Assembly: GCA_963827735.1 (NCBI GenBank)
Contig: CAWHBO010000005.1
Coordinates: 62,001-126,000 of the forward strand
Reading direction: 5' to 3'
Source of the DNA: CAWHBO01 sp963827735
Lineage (GTDB): Bacteria; Patescibacteriota; Patescibacteriia; Patescibacteriales; UBA12075
Length of the DNA: 64,000 nucleotides
Shown here piece after piece: positions 1 to 7,332 of the stretch. The notes under the pieces are model-generated. The model did no database searches, was not told the DNA's origin, and saw nothing but the letters and a program-made list of their open reading frames with translations. Within the stretch, counting starts at the first letter, position 1. Every line of letters begins with the position of its first letter. The translations under genes were made by a program, and so were the position numbers.

Positions 1-15
1 ATAAAATACACAATA

Positions 16-2226
16 ATGCAAGAAACACAAAAGCCAAAAATTGCGATCGTACATGATCACTTGGGATTCGGCGGCGGGGGAGAGCGCACCGTTCTGCTTT
101 TAGCCTTGGAACTTAATGCTGATTTTATCACCGCCTACGTCAGTCCCAACACCTATCCGGAATATCAAAAAAAGCTGGGAGACAAGCTTAAGATCCTGGC
201 AAGAGGTTCTGTGGAAATGCGCGTGGTGAGATTTTTTTGGCTGCGGAATCTTTTTTGGCGCAAGCGGAAACTTTTTAAGAACTATGACATCTTGATCGCA
301 TCTTCTCAAACCGCAACTGAGGCGGTTGCGAATTATTCCCGAAAGAATGCCTCTCGCATCGTTTATACCCATACGACTCCGCGTAGAGTTTTTGATTTAT
401 ATGATGTGAGCAAGCATATGTATCCGGTCCCGCTTCAACCGGCGTACGCTGTGTTTGCGCGCTACTGGAAGCATCGGTATTTGAAAGCCATCAAAAAATT
501 CAATTTCAATATCGCCAATTCAGAAAATGTGCGCCAACGCATAAGAGAACATACGGGGGGAGATGCCAATCTTGTTGCTTGGCCGCCAATCATGACTGAT
601 AAGTTCAAATGGACCATGCAGGGTGATTACTTCTTGTCATTCGGCCGAGTGGATGAGGCCAAAAGAATTGATCTGATCGCGGAAGCGTTCAAAAAGATGC
701 CGGACAAGAAATTGATCATCGCGTCCGGCGGCCCTTGGCTTGGGAAAGTCCGGGAAATCGCCAAGGGCGCGGAAAACATCAAGATCCTGGGGTGGGTGTC
801 GGATGAAGAATTGATATCCTTGATTGGAAAATGCCTGGCAACGATTTATATCCCCATCAGCGAAGACGCCGGCATGAGTCATCTTGAATCAAACGTGGCC
901 GGCAAACCGTATTTGGGAGTGAAAGAAGGAGGTCTGGTTGAATCAACGATTGACAATGAAACCGGGATTCTTCTTCCAGAAAATCCGACAGAAGAAGATG
1001 TAATCGCCGGCATAAAAAAGATGACGCCCGAGTGGTGCCTGAGCAAAAAAGAGAGATGCGAAGAGCACGCCAGGCAGTACGATAAAGAAATATTTTTTAA
1101 AAAAATAAAAAAGGCGGTCGCCGATTGCAATCCGCAGCTCCCGGTGCTTGGCATAGACGCTTCTCGCTGGGAGGACCCAAGATTTCCCGGATGCCTGGTT
1201 CGCACCGGAGTTGAAGAAGTTTCAAAAAATATTATTGCGGAGTTGTGTAAACTGTCCATTGCAAAAAATATCCGTTTGCGTTTGTATACGCCGCGTACGA
1301 TCCAAAGCCTTCCTTTGAACATCCAAAAAGTAATACCGCCCGGCAAGCAGTGGACCAGAAAACGTTTAGCCTCTGAATTGAAAGATTCGCCCGTTGATTT
1401 TTTCTTCACGCCTTCGTACTATATTCCGTCATCGGCGCCGGAAAAAAGTTTTTCCATTGTGCATGATGTGATTTTTAAAACCAATCCGGAAAAATATTCT
1501 TTTAAAGACAGGCTAAAGCAGAATTTTGCAGTTAAGAACAACATAAAACGAAGCCAAAAGATTTTTACCATATCCGAATTTTCCAAACATGAAATCATGA
1601 GCGAGTATGGCCTGTCAGACAACAGGATTGTGGTCGCGCCTCTTGGGTATGCTCGCCATTTTACTTCAGAAAGCGGCATAAATTTGGCACAGAACAAAAC
1701 AAAACCTTTTATTTTATATATTGGCAGAATTGAAAAGAAAAAATCAGTAGACGTGCTGGTAAAAGCCTTTGCGGAATTTTTAAACAGCCACCCGGATTGG
1801 AATTTGGTTCTAGCCGGTATGGAAAGTCATGGAACTGATGAGATAAAAAAAATGATCAGCTTTTTGGGCATAAGCCCAAGCGTTACAATGGCAGGCTATG
1901 TCAGCAATGAAAAAAAATGGGAATTGCTTTCCACCGCCTCGCTTTTTGTCCATCCCAGCGCCCATGAAGGCTCGTCAATCCCGATTTTTGAAGCTTGGGA
2001 TGCGGGAGTGCCGGTTATTGCGACTGACGCGCCGGTGATCAAAGAAATAGGCGGAAACGCCGTGGAACATTTTAAGGCTGGCGACGAAAAAGATCTTTAT
2101 CAAAAAATGATAAACCTGATCAGCGACAGCCAAAAAATCAAAGAGTTGAAGGCGAATGGACTTCATAATCTTGTCGCCCATTCATGGAAAAAAGCTGCTG
2201 AAATAATATTAAACGAAATTTTATAA
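16..2226 (+). CDS. Tandem GT4-like glycosyltransferase (two GT-B units fused)
   Basis: Probable surface-glycan glycosyltransferase built from two GT-B units in one chain of 736 residues, about twice the usual GT4 length. Unit 1 (about 1-365) opens with the glycine-rich loop VHDHLGFGGGGERT and carries SFGRVDEAKR and an E-x7-E-like site in SEDAGMSHLESNVAGKP. Unit 2 (about 375-736) has YIGRIEKKKS and HEGSSIPIFEAWDAG, the usual sugar-nucleotide site. No signal peptide or membrane span is visible, so it should act at the inner membrane face. No in-frame stop precedes the ATG inside the window, so the true start could lie upstream. The stop overlaps the tsaE start by one base. Sugar and acceptor are unknown. 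Confidence 0.85.
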   Translation: MQETQKPKIAIVHDHLGFGGGGERTVLLLALELNADFITAYVSPNTYPEYQKKLGDKLKILARGSVEMRVVRFFWLRNLFWRKRKLFKNYDILIASSQTATEAVANYSRKNASRIVYTHTTPRRVFDLYDVSKHMYPVPLQPAYAVFARYWKHRYLKAIKKFNFNIANSENVRQRIREHTGGDANLVAWPPIMTDKFKWTMQGDYFLSFGRVDEAKRIDLIAEAFKKMPDKKLIIASGGPWLGKVREIAKGAENIKILGWVSDEELISLIGKCLATIYIPISEDAGMSHLESNVAGKPYLGVKEGGLVESTIDNETGILLPENPTEEDVIAGIKKMTPEWCLSKKERCEEHARQYDKEIFFKKIKKAVADCNPQLPVLGIDASRWEDPRFPGCLVRTGVEEVSKNIIAELCKLSIAKNIRLRLYTPRTIQSLPLNIQKVIPPGKQWTRKRLASELKDSPVDFFFTPSYYIPSSAPEKSFSIVHDVIFKTNPEKYSFKDRLKQNFAVKNNIKRSQKIFTISEFSKHEIMSEYGLSDNRIVVAPLGYARHFTSESGINLAQNKTKPFILYIGRIEKKKSVDVLVKAFAEFLNSHPDWNLVLAGMESHGTDEIKKMISFLGISPSVTMAGYVSNEKKWELLSTASLFVHPSAHEGSSIPIFEAWDAGVPVIATDAPVIKEIGGNAVEHFKAGDEKDLYQKMINLISDSQKIKELKANGLHNLVAHSWKKAAEIILNEIL

Positions 2227-2660
2227 TGAAAAGCATCATAACCAATTCAGAACAAGAAACTTTTGATTTTGCAAAAAAATTTGCAGAATCTCTTAAGGGC
2301 GGCGAGGTGATCGCGCTGGAAGGCGATTTGGGCGCCGGCAAGACTGTTTTTACCAAAGGTCTAGCAGAAGGGTTGGGGGTGAAAAGAACTGTAACTAGTC
2401 CCACTTTCGTTGTTATGAAAGTTTATGATGTTATAGAACAAAAATTCGGTATAAAGAAATTGGTTCATATTGACGCATATCGGCTTGATTCAGTTCAAAG
2501 CGCCAAAACAATCGGCGCCGAGGAATATTTCGGTTCTCCTGATACTGTAACCGTGATTGAATGGCCGGAAAAGATCAAAAACGCCTTACCCCACAAGTTA
2601 ATCCGATTCAAATTTACGACAGAAGATAACGATAAAAGAAAAATTGAACAAAAAAAATAA
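2226..2660 (+). CDS. tsaE: tRNA t6A biosynthesis ATPase TsaE
   Basis: ATPase partner of TsaB/TsaD in making N6-threonylcarbamoyladenosine at position 37 of tRNAs reading ANN codons. The length of 144 residues is normal. Walker A is GDLGAGKT at residues 33-40, followed by the SPTFVVMK segment, HIDAYRL and VIEWPEK, all typical of the family. The ATG overlaps the preceding stop (TAATG), which suggests translational coupling with the glycosyltransferase, although no shared role is obvious. A terminator hairpin begins at its stop codon. TsaB and TsaD are not in this window. Confidence 0.93.
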   Translation: MKSIITNSEQETFDFAKKFAESLKGGEVIALEGDLGAGKTVFTKGLAEGLGVKRTVTSPTFVVMKVYDVIEQKFGIKKLVHIDAYRLDSVQSAKTIGAEEYFGSPDTVTVIEWPEKIKNALPHKLIRFKFTTEDNDKRKIEQKK

Positions 2661-2687
2661 CGGGTTGCTTTTCCAGAGGCAGCCCGT
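2660..2687. terminator. Bidirectional rho-independent terminator
   Basis: A 9-bp stem (2660-2668 with 2679-2687, one G-U pair) lies between the convergent tsaE and the minus-strand unknown gene. On the minus strand it is followed by a run of eight T. On the plus strand the tail is weaker. Confidence 0.8.
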
Positions 2688-2702
2688 TCTTATAAAAAAC
2701 AG

Positions 2703-2990
2703 TTATTGCAATAACTCTTTGATTTTTCTTACTTTGTAGTTATTATTTTTTCCGTCGCATAATTCACAGCCATCGGTCTCAATAAAAGAATCTGATTCTT
2801 CTATTTTCTTATCTACTATAGATATAGCATCCTTTTTTGTTATTTCAAAAAGTATGCCGCATCCTTTGCAAAATAAGTAAGCGATAGAGCCTCTGCCTGT
2901 AAAAGGCTTTAAAAGGTTTTCAATGTCTATTTCATGATAACCAATCTTTTTAGTGACGGCGCCAAACATCTCCCTAGTGATTCTTGGCAT
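2703..2990 (-). CDS. Unknown small protein with two CxxC pairs
   Basis: I do not recognise this protein of 95 residues. It has two cysteine pairs, CKGC (41-44) and CELC (75-78), spaced as in a zinc ribbon, within an otherwise charged soluble chain. I chose the ATG at 2990 over an upstream TTG because a good Shine-Dalgarno (GGAGGA) sits at the right distance before it. The start lies inside the last 17 bases of the next gene upstream, so the two are probably translationally coupled. It is the last gene of the DksA/TraR-lspA operon. A metal-binding structural role is likely; nothing more can be said. Confidence 0.6.
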   Translation of the reverse strand: MPRITREMFGAVTKKIGYHEIDIENLLKPFTGRGSIAYLFCKGCGILFEITKKDAISIVDKKIEESDSFIETDGCELCDGKNNNYKVRKIKELLQ

Positions 2991-3594
2991 TTTTTCTTCC
3001 TCCAAAATTTTGAATTATTATATTTTTTTTAATTATTTCATTTTTTTCAAATTCTTGTTTTGCAATATCATCTTCATATTTCATTAAAGCGATGTCCATA
3101 ACTTGTTTTGCGAGTTGCCATACTCTTTCATTATATTCTTCTTTATCAAGCTCTTTTTCAAGTTCTTTATCGATCAGGAAAATTATTTCAGCCTTGTAGC
3201 TTTCTCCTTTTTGTTTGTTCGCAGTGATATCAATTGATACAGTTTCTTTTTTTCCATTGCTTTCTGGTATTGTTATTTCAAAAAAACCATCAATACCATA
3301 AAATTTATCTAAATAAGAATCAATGGAAGTATAAAACTTGATGTCATTTTCGTCGTTTTCTATAGAAAGTGATTTTTTTATCTGTTGCCTTACATCGCCT
3401 ATAAAATTAGAAATTTCAGATTGTTTTTCCCATGGTTGATTCTTTTTAACACTCTCCATTGCCATTTCTTCTGTAATATATTTTTTTGGTTTTTCTTCTG
3501 GCGCTTTTATTGATTTAAAATAGTAAGACTCTAATTGTTTTCCAGTAGGATGATATTCAGCGTTTGGATTGAAAGTATTTACATTTTTAAACAT
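2974..3594 (-). CDS. Unknown acidic soluble protein
   Basis: Not recognised. The chain of 206 residues is rich in lysine and glutamate, has no signal peptide or membrane span, and is probably mostly helical in its second half (KELEKELDKEEYNERVWQLA). The start ATG at 3594 has an upstream GAAAGGAA ribosome site and overlaps the lspA stop by 8 bases; its own stop overlaps the next gene by 17 bases. The tight overlaps on both sides support a real gene cotranscribed with lspA. A link to lipoprotein processing is possible only by position. Confidence 0.6.
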   Translation of the reverse strand: MFKNVNTFNPNAEYHPTGKQLESYYFKSIKAPEEKPKKYITEEMAMESVKKNQPWEKQSEISNFIGDVRQQIKKSLSIENDENDIKFYTSIDSYLDKFYGIDGFFEITIPESNGKKETVSIDITANKQKGESYKAEIIFLIDKELEKELDKEEYNERVWQLAKQVMDIALMKYEDDIAKQEFEKNEIIKKNIIIQNFGGRKNAKNH

Positions 3595-4048
3595 AATATT
3601 CCTTTCTGAAATTAAGTATTATATAAAATACTCCTCCCACAATCATCACATCCGCCAGATTAAAAACTGTAAACCATTTCAGATTAAAGTAATCAATCAC
3701 AAAACCGTAAACTAAGCGGTCTGCCATATTACTTATAGCACCAAACAGCAAAAATGTCAAGCCGAAGGCCGGTAAATTTTCCTTTTTCTTAATTAATTTA
3801 GCCAAAACAATGGCTATTATAACTATTATCAAAAAAATCCCAATGTTTAGGATCAGTCCTGAAAAAGGGATAGAGAAGGCAATGCCGCTATTTTTGGCTA
3901 AGTCCAGCTTAAATATATCGCCAATTATGTTTATTTGTCTTGCTTCCCAGTAGGATAAAGCAAAATATTTAAATATTCTATCAATAATCATAAAAAAAAT
4001 GGCCAATGAAAAGTATATGGCCATTTTTTTTGAGTATCTGCTTAACAT
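3587..4048 (-). CDS. lspA: Lipoprotein signal peptidase (signal peptidase II)
   Basis: Aspartyl protease of the inner membrane that removes signal peptides from diacylglyceryl-modified prolipoproteins. At 153 residues with four hydrophobic helices it has the normal size. Family motifs are present: NSGIAF near residue 53, NMADRLVYGFVIDYF with the first catalytic Asp, and VFNLADVMI with the second. It starts three bases after the stop of the DksA/TraR-type gene, so it belongs to that operon. Another Met at residue 9 could also serve as start. Confidence 0.92.
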   Translation of the reverse strand: MLSRYSKKMAIYFSLAIFFMIIDRIFKYFALSYWEARQINIIGDIFKLDLAKNSGIAFSIPFSGLILNIGIFLIIVIIAIVLAKLIKKKENLPAFGLTFLLFGAISNMADRLVYGFVIDYFNLKWFTVFNLADVMIVGGVFYIILNFRKEYYV

Positions 4049-4051
4049 ATT

Positions 4052-4426
4052 TTAAGAGTTTTGCAGTTTTGTCTTGCAATCCACACAGGTACTCGCAACC
4101 GGGCGCGCCAACAGCCTGCCTTCACTGATAGGTTTTTTGCAAATTTTGCAAATACCGTAGGTTCCCTTCTCAATCCGGTCTAAAGCATTTTCAATATCCC
4201 TTAAAGTTGCTTTCAACACCTTATCTTGAGCCAAATTGGTGGTATATTCGCCGATTTCTTGGGCATTCTCATCAGGTTTGTCGCCGTATTCCGGAAATTT
4301 AACCTTCCCTTCGCCGTCAGGGTCGCCATTTTCAATCTCTTGAAGATCAGCAATAATCTGAGCTTTTCTTTCCAGAAGCTCATTTTTTATCTGATCCAAT
4401 GCTTCTTTTTTTATTGTGTCAGTCAT
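4052..4426 (-). CDS. DksA/TraR-family zinc-finger protein
   Basis: DksA/TraR-type protein of 124 residues, a family that binds the RNA polymerase secondary channel. The C-terminal C4 zinc finger is visible as CKICKKPI...STCVDC. A long helical N-terminal half (EALDQIKNELLERKAQI) should form the coiled coil. I placed the start at the ATG at 4426 rather than 24 codons upstream, because the upstream part looks like untranslated leader. The promoter at 4478-4506 would drive this gene and the lspA operon. In CPR genomes such small TraR-like proteins are common; the specific target is unknown. Confidence 0.85.
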   Translation of the reverse strand: MTDTIKKEALDQIKNELLERKAQIIADLQEIENGDPDGEGKVKFPEYGDKPDENAQEIGEYTTNLAQDKVLKATLRDIENALDRIEKGTYGICKICKKPISEGRLLARPVASTCVDCKTKLQNS

Positions 4427-4477
4427 ATTGTTTTCTTTAATCAAAAAAATCCCCACAAAAGAGATATTCTTAAGAAT

Positions 4478-4506
4478 ATTATAGCTTAAGCTAAACAACT
4501 TTGCAA
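4478..4506 (-). promoter_or_regulatory. Sigma70-type promoter of the DksA/TraR-lspA operon
   Basis: Minus strand: TTGCAA (4506-4501), 17-base spacer, TATAAT (4483-4478). Short palindromes attcttaagaat and agcttaagct flank or overlap the -10 box and could be operator sites. Confidence 0.6.
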
Positions 4507-4562
4507 TACCTGTATAACAGCATAAATTGATATGATTAAGATAAGATTAAGATTTTGGAATA

Positions 4563-4919
4563 AAAAAGCCGCCCTTGCGGGACCCCTTCTTATTATTAAA
4601 ATAAATAAATGAGTCTAATGCGAGAGCGGCACTCCCAAAAATTTGTTTTTACCCATCCTTTCGGACAGGCAAGAAAATCCTTTCATGAGAGTAAAGCCGC
4701 AATTTTCCAACTTAAATTGCTAATTTCTACCAATCCGGTGGTAAACCTCAATAAAATGTTTTATCAGGATCTACCTTTGTTTTGTTTTTGTTTTTTGTTG
4801 GAAACTACGGCAAAGCGCATATTGTTTATGCGACTTGCTGTAGTTTCCGAAAGCTATGTTGGAACTAGCTGAGAGATTTAGTAGAAATGGTATTAAATTT
4901 TTTATGTGCATTTATACCT
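4563..4919 (-). ncRNA. Candidate structured RNA of about 355 nt, family unknown
   Basis: A promoter at 4954-4926 and a hairpin plus T6 near 4563-4575 bracket about 355 bases with no credible ORF. Folding by eye gives a long hairpin at about 4798-4851 (14-bp outer stem with one G-U, then a cgcat/atgcg inner stem), a second at about 4735-4770, and a closing gccgc/gcggc pair near 4568-4630. The size fits RNase P RNA or tmRNA, but I found none of their conserved blocks or a tRNA-like end, and no SRP RNA signature. The RNA call rests on promoter, terminator, foldability and absence of coding; the identity is open. Confidence 0.5.
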
Positions 4920-4925
4920 ATTCTT

Positions 4926-4954
4926 ATAATACCATATAAAATGACTTAAGTCAA
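4926..4954 (-). promoter_or_regulatory. Promoter of the candidate 355-nt RNA
   Basis: Minus strand: TTGACT (4954-4949), 17-base spacer, TATTAT (4931-4926). Strong match to the sigma70 consensus, directing transcription into a stretch without genes. Confidence 0.65.
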
Positions 4955-5026
4955 CGGTAGTGTGTACTTATCTATTGTACTAATGTTGAGTATTTTTTTG
5001 TAAATAATTTGAATAAAAGTTTGACA

Positions 5027-5111
5027 TGTGGATTACTGTCTAGTGTAACTTGGACTTTGAAAAAGAAATTATCCACTTTTTATGATGTTTATCCACATCA
5101 TCTGTGTATAA
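5027..5111. other. Cluster of DnaA-box-like 9-mers (possible oriC or DnaA-regulated region)
   Basis: Four 9-mers close to TTATNCACA lie within 85 bases: TGTGGATTA (5027-5035, minus box with one mismatch), TTATCCACT (5069-5077, one mismatch), TTATCCACA (5089-5097, exact) and TGTGTATAA (5103-5111, exact on minus). The surrounding sequence is AT-rich and gene-free. No dnaA, dnaN or rpmH lies in the window, so origin function is only a possibility; DnaA control of the neighbouring promoter is an alternative. Confidence 0.35.
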
Positions 5112-5147
5112 GAGTCTAGACTAGAGTGGACTTAAGTCTCAATATTG

Positions 5148-5219
5148 AGGCCTGAATCGGATTTGAACCGATGCATAACGGTTTTGCAAACCGTTGCCTT
5201 ACCGCTTGGCTATCAGGCC
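5148..5219 (-). tRNA. tRNA-Cys (GCA)
   Basis: 72-nt cloverleaf with acceptor GGCCTGA/TCAGGCC, anticodon loop TTGCAAA (GCA) and T-loop TTCAAAT. CCA is not encoded. It has its own promoter just upstream. Confidence 0.95.
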
Positions 5220-5237
5220 GATTGTTATCACTATCCT

Positions 5238-5266
5238 ATATTATCAAATATTTGTTCATTAAACAA
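5238..5266 (-). promoter_or_regulatory. Promoter of tRNA-Cys
   Basis: Minus strand: TTGTTT (5266-5261), 17-base spacer, TAATAT (5243-5238), placing transcription start about 10 bases before the tRNA. Confidence 0.5.
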
Positions 5267-5286
5267 GTCTTTGAGTTTTTAAAATA

Positions 5287-5315
5287 AACAAAAAATCTCT
5301 TTTTAAAAAGAGATT
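5287..5315 (-). terminator. Terminator after the 3D-domain gene
   Basis: A perfect palindrome (5294-5315, agagatt arms with a TTTTTAAAAA centre) is followed on the minus strand by a run of T. It ends the pilin/3D-domain transcription unit. Confidence 0.7.
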
Positions 5316-5349
5316 ACTCAGGTATAAAAAAAGAATTGCCAAAATTATT

Positions 5350-5904
5350 TTATGGCTCAAGAATTTCAATTTTTGCCAGCTTAACGCCAAATTTTTTGGC
5401 ATCAATTTTTTCTTTCATCCAAACATCCACGCGATCAGCATGTTTTTTGTTCATCCTATCCCTAACCACAAAAACTCTGTCACCAAACAGTTCCGGTATG
5501 CGAACTTTTGTGCCAAATTTCAGCCAGTTTGCGGCAATTGTGTCTTCAATGCCATATTCGCAGACATTAAAGCCATTGGCAGTTATGCAAGGCGTGGAAT
5601 CGCATTGACCCACCTCTGAATTATAAGCGGTTATTGTTCGATATGTGGTTCCTTTTATTTTTGTATCAATGTTTGCTGGCAAGTTGTTTTCAAAAGCCGC
5701 TTCATCTGAAATCATGCCTTTTTTATCAGTCAGCAGGATGTCTTCATTCACAGATGTTGTTGATCCATCAGCATTATTTGCAGCAAATGTAGGTGCGGGA
5801 AAAAGAAAAACTTCAAAAATAAGCACAAAAATAAACACACCAATAAATTTTTTGGCTGTTTTTATGGAAAAAATTGAATTATTCCTTGTTTTTGATGATT
5901 CCAT
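5350..5904 (-). CDS. Secreted 3D-domain (double-psi beta barrel) cell-wall protein
   Basis: Probable exported peptidoglycan-acting or wall-associated protein of 184 residues. The N-terminus has a signal-anchor-like hydrophobic stretch (IFVLIFEVFLFPAPTFA) ending near residue 42. The C-terminal half shows the 3D-domain pattern: TAYNSEVGQCD, a small-residue turn, FGTKVRIP, then FVVRDRMNKKHADRVDVWM with the characteristic aspartates. Two cysteines (QCDSTPC) may form a disulfide. I used the ATG at 5904; a TTG four codons upstream is less likely. It follows the pilin array on the same strand but has its own promoter-hairpin leader. Lytic transglycosylase activity of the family is known; activity here is inferred. 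Confidence 0.75.
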   Translation of the reverse strand: MESSKTRNNSIFSIKTAKKFIGVFIFVLIFEVFLFPAPTFAANNADGSTTSVNEDILLTDKKGMISDEAAFENNLPANIDTKIKGTTYRTITAYNSEVGQCDSTPCITANGFNVCEYGIEDTIAANWLKFGTKVRIPELFGDRVFVVRDRMNKKHADRVDVWMKEKIDAKKFGVKLAKIEILEP

Positions 5905-5914
5905 TTTTGTAAAC

Positions 5915-5951
5915 AAAAAACCCTATCAAACAGGATAATGCACATGATAGG
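5915..5951 (-). terminator. Terminator or leader attenuator before the 3D-domain gene
   Basis: On the minus strand a CCTATCA/TGATAGG stem (5951-5945 with 5928-5922) is followed by TTTTTT, ending 11 bases before the start codon at 5904. It would stop transcripts from the pilin array, and also lies inside the leader from the promoter at 5971-5999. Confidence 0.65.
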
Positions 5952-5970
5952 ATTTCTAAGTTATACTTTA

Positions 5971-5999
5971 ATGATATCACTAATAAGCGGAAAAGTCAA
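5971..5999 (-). promoter_or_regulatory. Promoter upstream of the 3D-domain gene
   Basis: Minus strand: TTGACT (5999-5994), 17-base spacer, TATCAT (5976-5971). Transcription would start about 10 bases before the hairpin-T6 structure. Confidence 0.5.
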
Positions 6000-6022
6000 G
6001 GCTGGCGTGTACTTTGCTTTTT

Positions 6023-6418
6023 TTATATGGGAATGTTGTTAAACACAAAGTAAGTGATCAAATATGAGCAAACGATTATAATCAGTCCAATAATTGCTCT
6101 TTGAATTGTTTCTTTGGATTTTTCCACCTTGGCTTCTTCCCCCTGCGCCATCATCCAGCCGTATCCGGCGATGATGATCATGATGATAAAAATTATTCCC
6201 AAAAGAGAAAGGAAGCCTTTTATGATCGTTTCCGTAACCTGTCCAAGCCCTCCGGCAGGAGCGGTTGAAAAACCGGAACTTTTTTGAAAGTCTTGAACAT
6301 TTTTATCTGTCAGGGTGGTGTTATCAATCAGTTTAATGGCCTGGACGGGCAGAGAAAAAAAACTGAATAAAAACATGATCAGGAATGAATAAAAAATTGT
6401 TTTGATCTCTTTTTTCAT
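6023..6418 (-). CDS. TrbC/VirB2-like pilin protein, array member 7 (last)
   Basis: Small exported membrane protein of 131 residues with the T4SS_pilin pattern: a signal peptide (1-27, FLFSFFSLPVQA), a short variable segment (28-62), a first helix GFLSLLGIIFIIMIIIAGYGWM, a charged loop AQGEEAKVEKSKETIQ, and a second helix AIIGLIIIVCSYLITYFVF. After signal removal two helices remain, as in VirB2. It is the most downstream of seven same-strand paralogues. Role in a pilus or type IV secretion/uptake machine is inferred from the fold; no VirB4-like or coupling ATPase is in the window. Confidence 0.75.
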   Translation of the reverse strand: MKKEIKTIFYSFLIMFLFSFFSLPVQAIKLIDNTTLTDKNVQDFQKSSGFSTAPAGGLGQVTETIIKGFLSLLGIIFIIMIIIAGYGWMMAQGEEAKVEKSKETIQRAIIGLIIIVCSYLITYFVFNNIPI

Positions 6419-6440
6419 GGTTTTAACCGCTTTAAATTTT

Positions 6441-6824
6441 TTATTTCATTAGTTTTAAATATAAAAAATTCCAAAAGACATAAGAACTTAACGTTATAAC
6501 CAAGCCGATAACCGCTCTTCTGAAAGTGTCTTTCGCTTTTGTAACTTTTGCTTCTTCTCCGGCGGCAATCATCCAATTATATCCGCCATATATCATAAGA
6601 ACTATAAAGATTATACCAAGCAGGCTTAAAAAAACACTGATCACTGCTCCAAGAATAGAAAATATTGAACCATTTTCTCCTTTGGCATCACTGAACCCCG
6701 AACTTGCTTGAATATCGGTAAGGCCTTGAAGGGCGGGGTTGTTACTGGCAAAAACAAAATATGGAAGAACCAAAACAGTAATCAAAAATAGGAGAGTGAA
6801 AATGTGTTTAAAATTGTTTTTCAT
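6441..6824 (-). CDS. TrbC/VirB2-like pilin protein, array member 6
   Basis: Paralogue of 127 residues. The start at 6824 gives a clean signal peptide MKNNFKHIFTLLF...YFVFA; a longer TTG-started reading would add 15 unlikely residues. The mature part has a variable region (NNPALQGLTDIQASSGFSD), helix 1 ending IYGGYNWM, the loop AAGEEAKVTKAKDTFR and helix 2 AVIGLVITLSSYVFWNFLYL. The variable N-terminal segment shares the ASSGFS motif with the last member of the array. It lies 22 bases from that gene, and its pilus or secretion role is inferred only from the fold. Confidence 0.75.
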   Translation of the reverse strand: MKNNFKHIFTLLFLITVLVLPYFVFASNNPALQGLTDIQASSGFSDAKGENGSIFSILGAVISVFLSLLGIIFIVLMIYGGYNWMIAAGEEAKVTKAKDTFRRAVIGLVITLSSYVFWNFLYLKLMK

Positions 6825-6861
6825 AGTATAATTGTTAGTCAAAGAGAAGCCTTTTTCAATT

Positions 6862-7329
6862 TTAGACAAGAACTACTGAAACGGAACTTGTGTTTTTTAA
6901 AGTTTTTGTGCTTAAAGATTCAATTACAAAATAAGATAACGCATAAGACGCAAGCACAATGATCAAACCGATAACCGCCGCGGTCATAAGTTCTTTGGAT
7001 TTTTTAACTTTATCAGAGTTGCCCATATCACTCATCCAGAGGAAACCGCCATATAGCATTAAGCATAAAAAGAAAACACCGAGAATGGAAAGTAAGATTT
7101 GGATGAACATCCCAATGTAAGCAGTCAAATCATTTGTACCGTCTTTTGTTTGCACGTTGTAATTTGCCCCTCCGGCAACAGTATCAAGCGGATCAGCAGT
7201 TTTACTGTCGCTTGGTTTAAGTGCATCTTTTAAGCTTAAAGCATTGGTTGCAGCGGGAATTACCAAAACACATATCAGGATAGCGAACGAAAGCAATGAT
7301 TTTTTGTGTTTTTTAAAAAAATTGAACAT
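6862..7329 (-). CDS. TrbC/VirB2-like pilin protein, array member 5 (longest)
   Basis: The longest member of the array, 155 residues. It has a signal peptide (FAILICVLVIPAATNA), a longer variable region rich in Asp/Lys/Thr (about 30-75), helix 1 ending LYGGFLWM, the loop SDMGNSDKVKKSKELM and helix 2 AVIGLIIVLASYALSYFVI. A unique 18-residue hydrophilic tail (LSTKTLKNTSSVSVVLV) follows helix 2. The stop lies 37 bases before the next gene's start. The tail makes it a candidate for a minor or tip subunit, which is speculation. Confidence 0.75.
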   Translation of the reverse strand: MFNFFKKHKKSLLSFAILICVLVIPAATNALSLKDALKPSDSKTADPLDTVAGGANYNVQTKDGTNDLTAYIGMFIQILLSILGVFFLCLMLYGGFLWMSDMGNSDKVKKSKELMTAAVIGLIIVLASYALSYFVIESLSTKTLKNTSSVSVVLV

Positions 7330-7332
7330 AAT

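Noticed and set aside
4609..4872. Open frame of 87 codons on plus in the gene-free region
   Set aside because: No ribosome site, unnatural composition, and it lies antisense to a well-formed promoter-hairpin-terminator unit.
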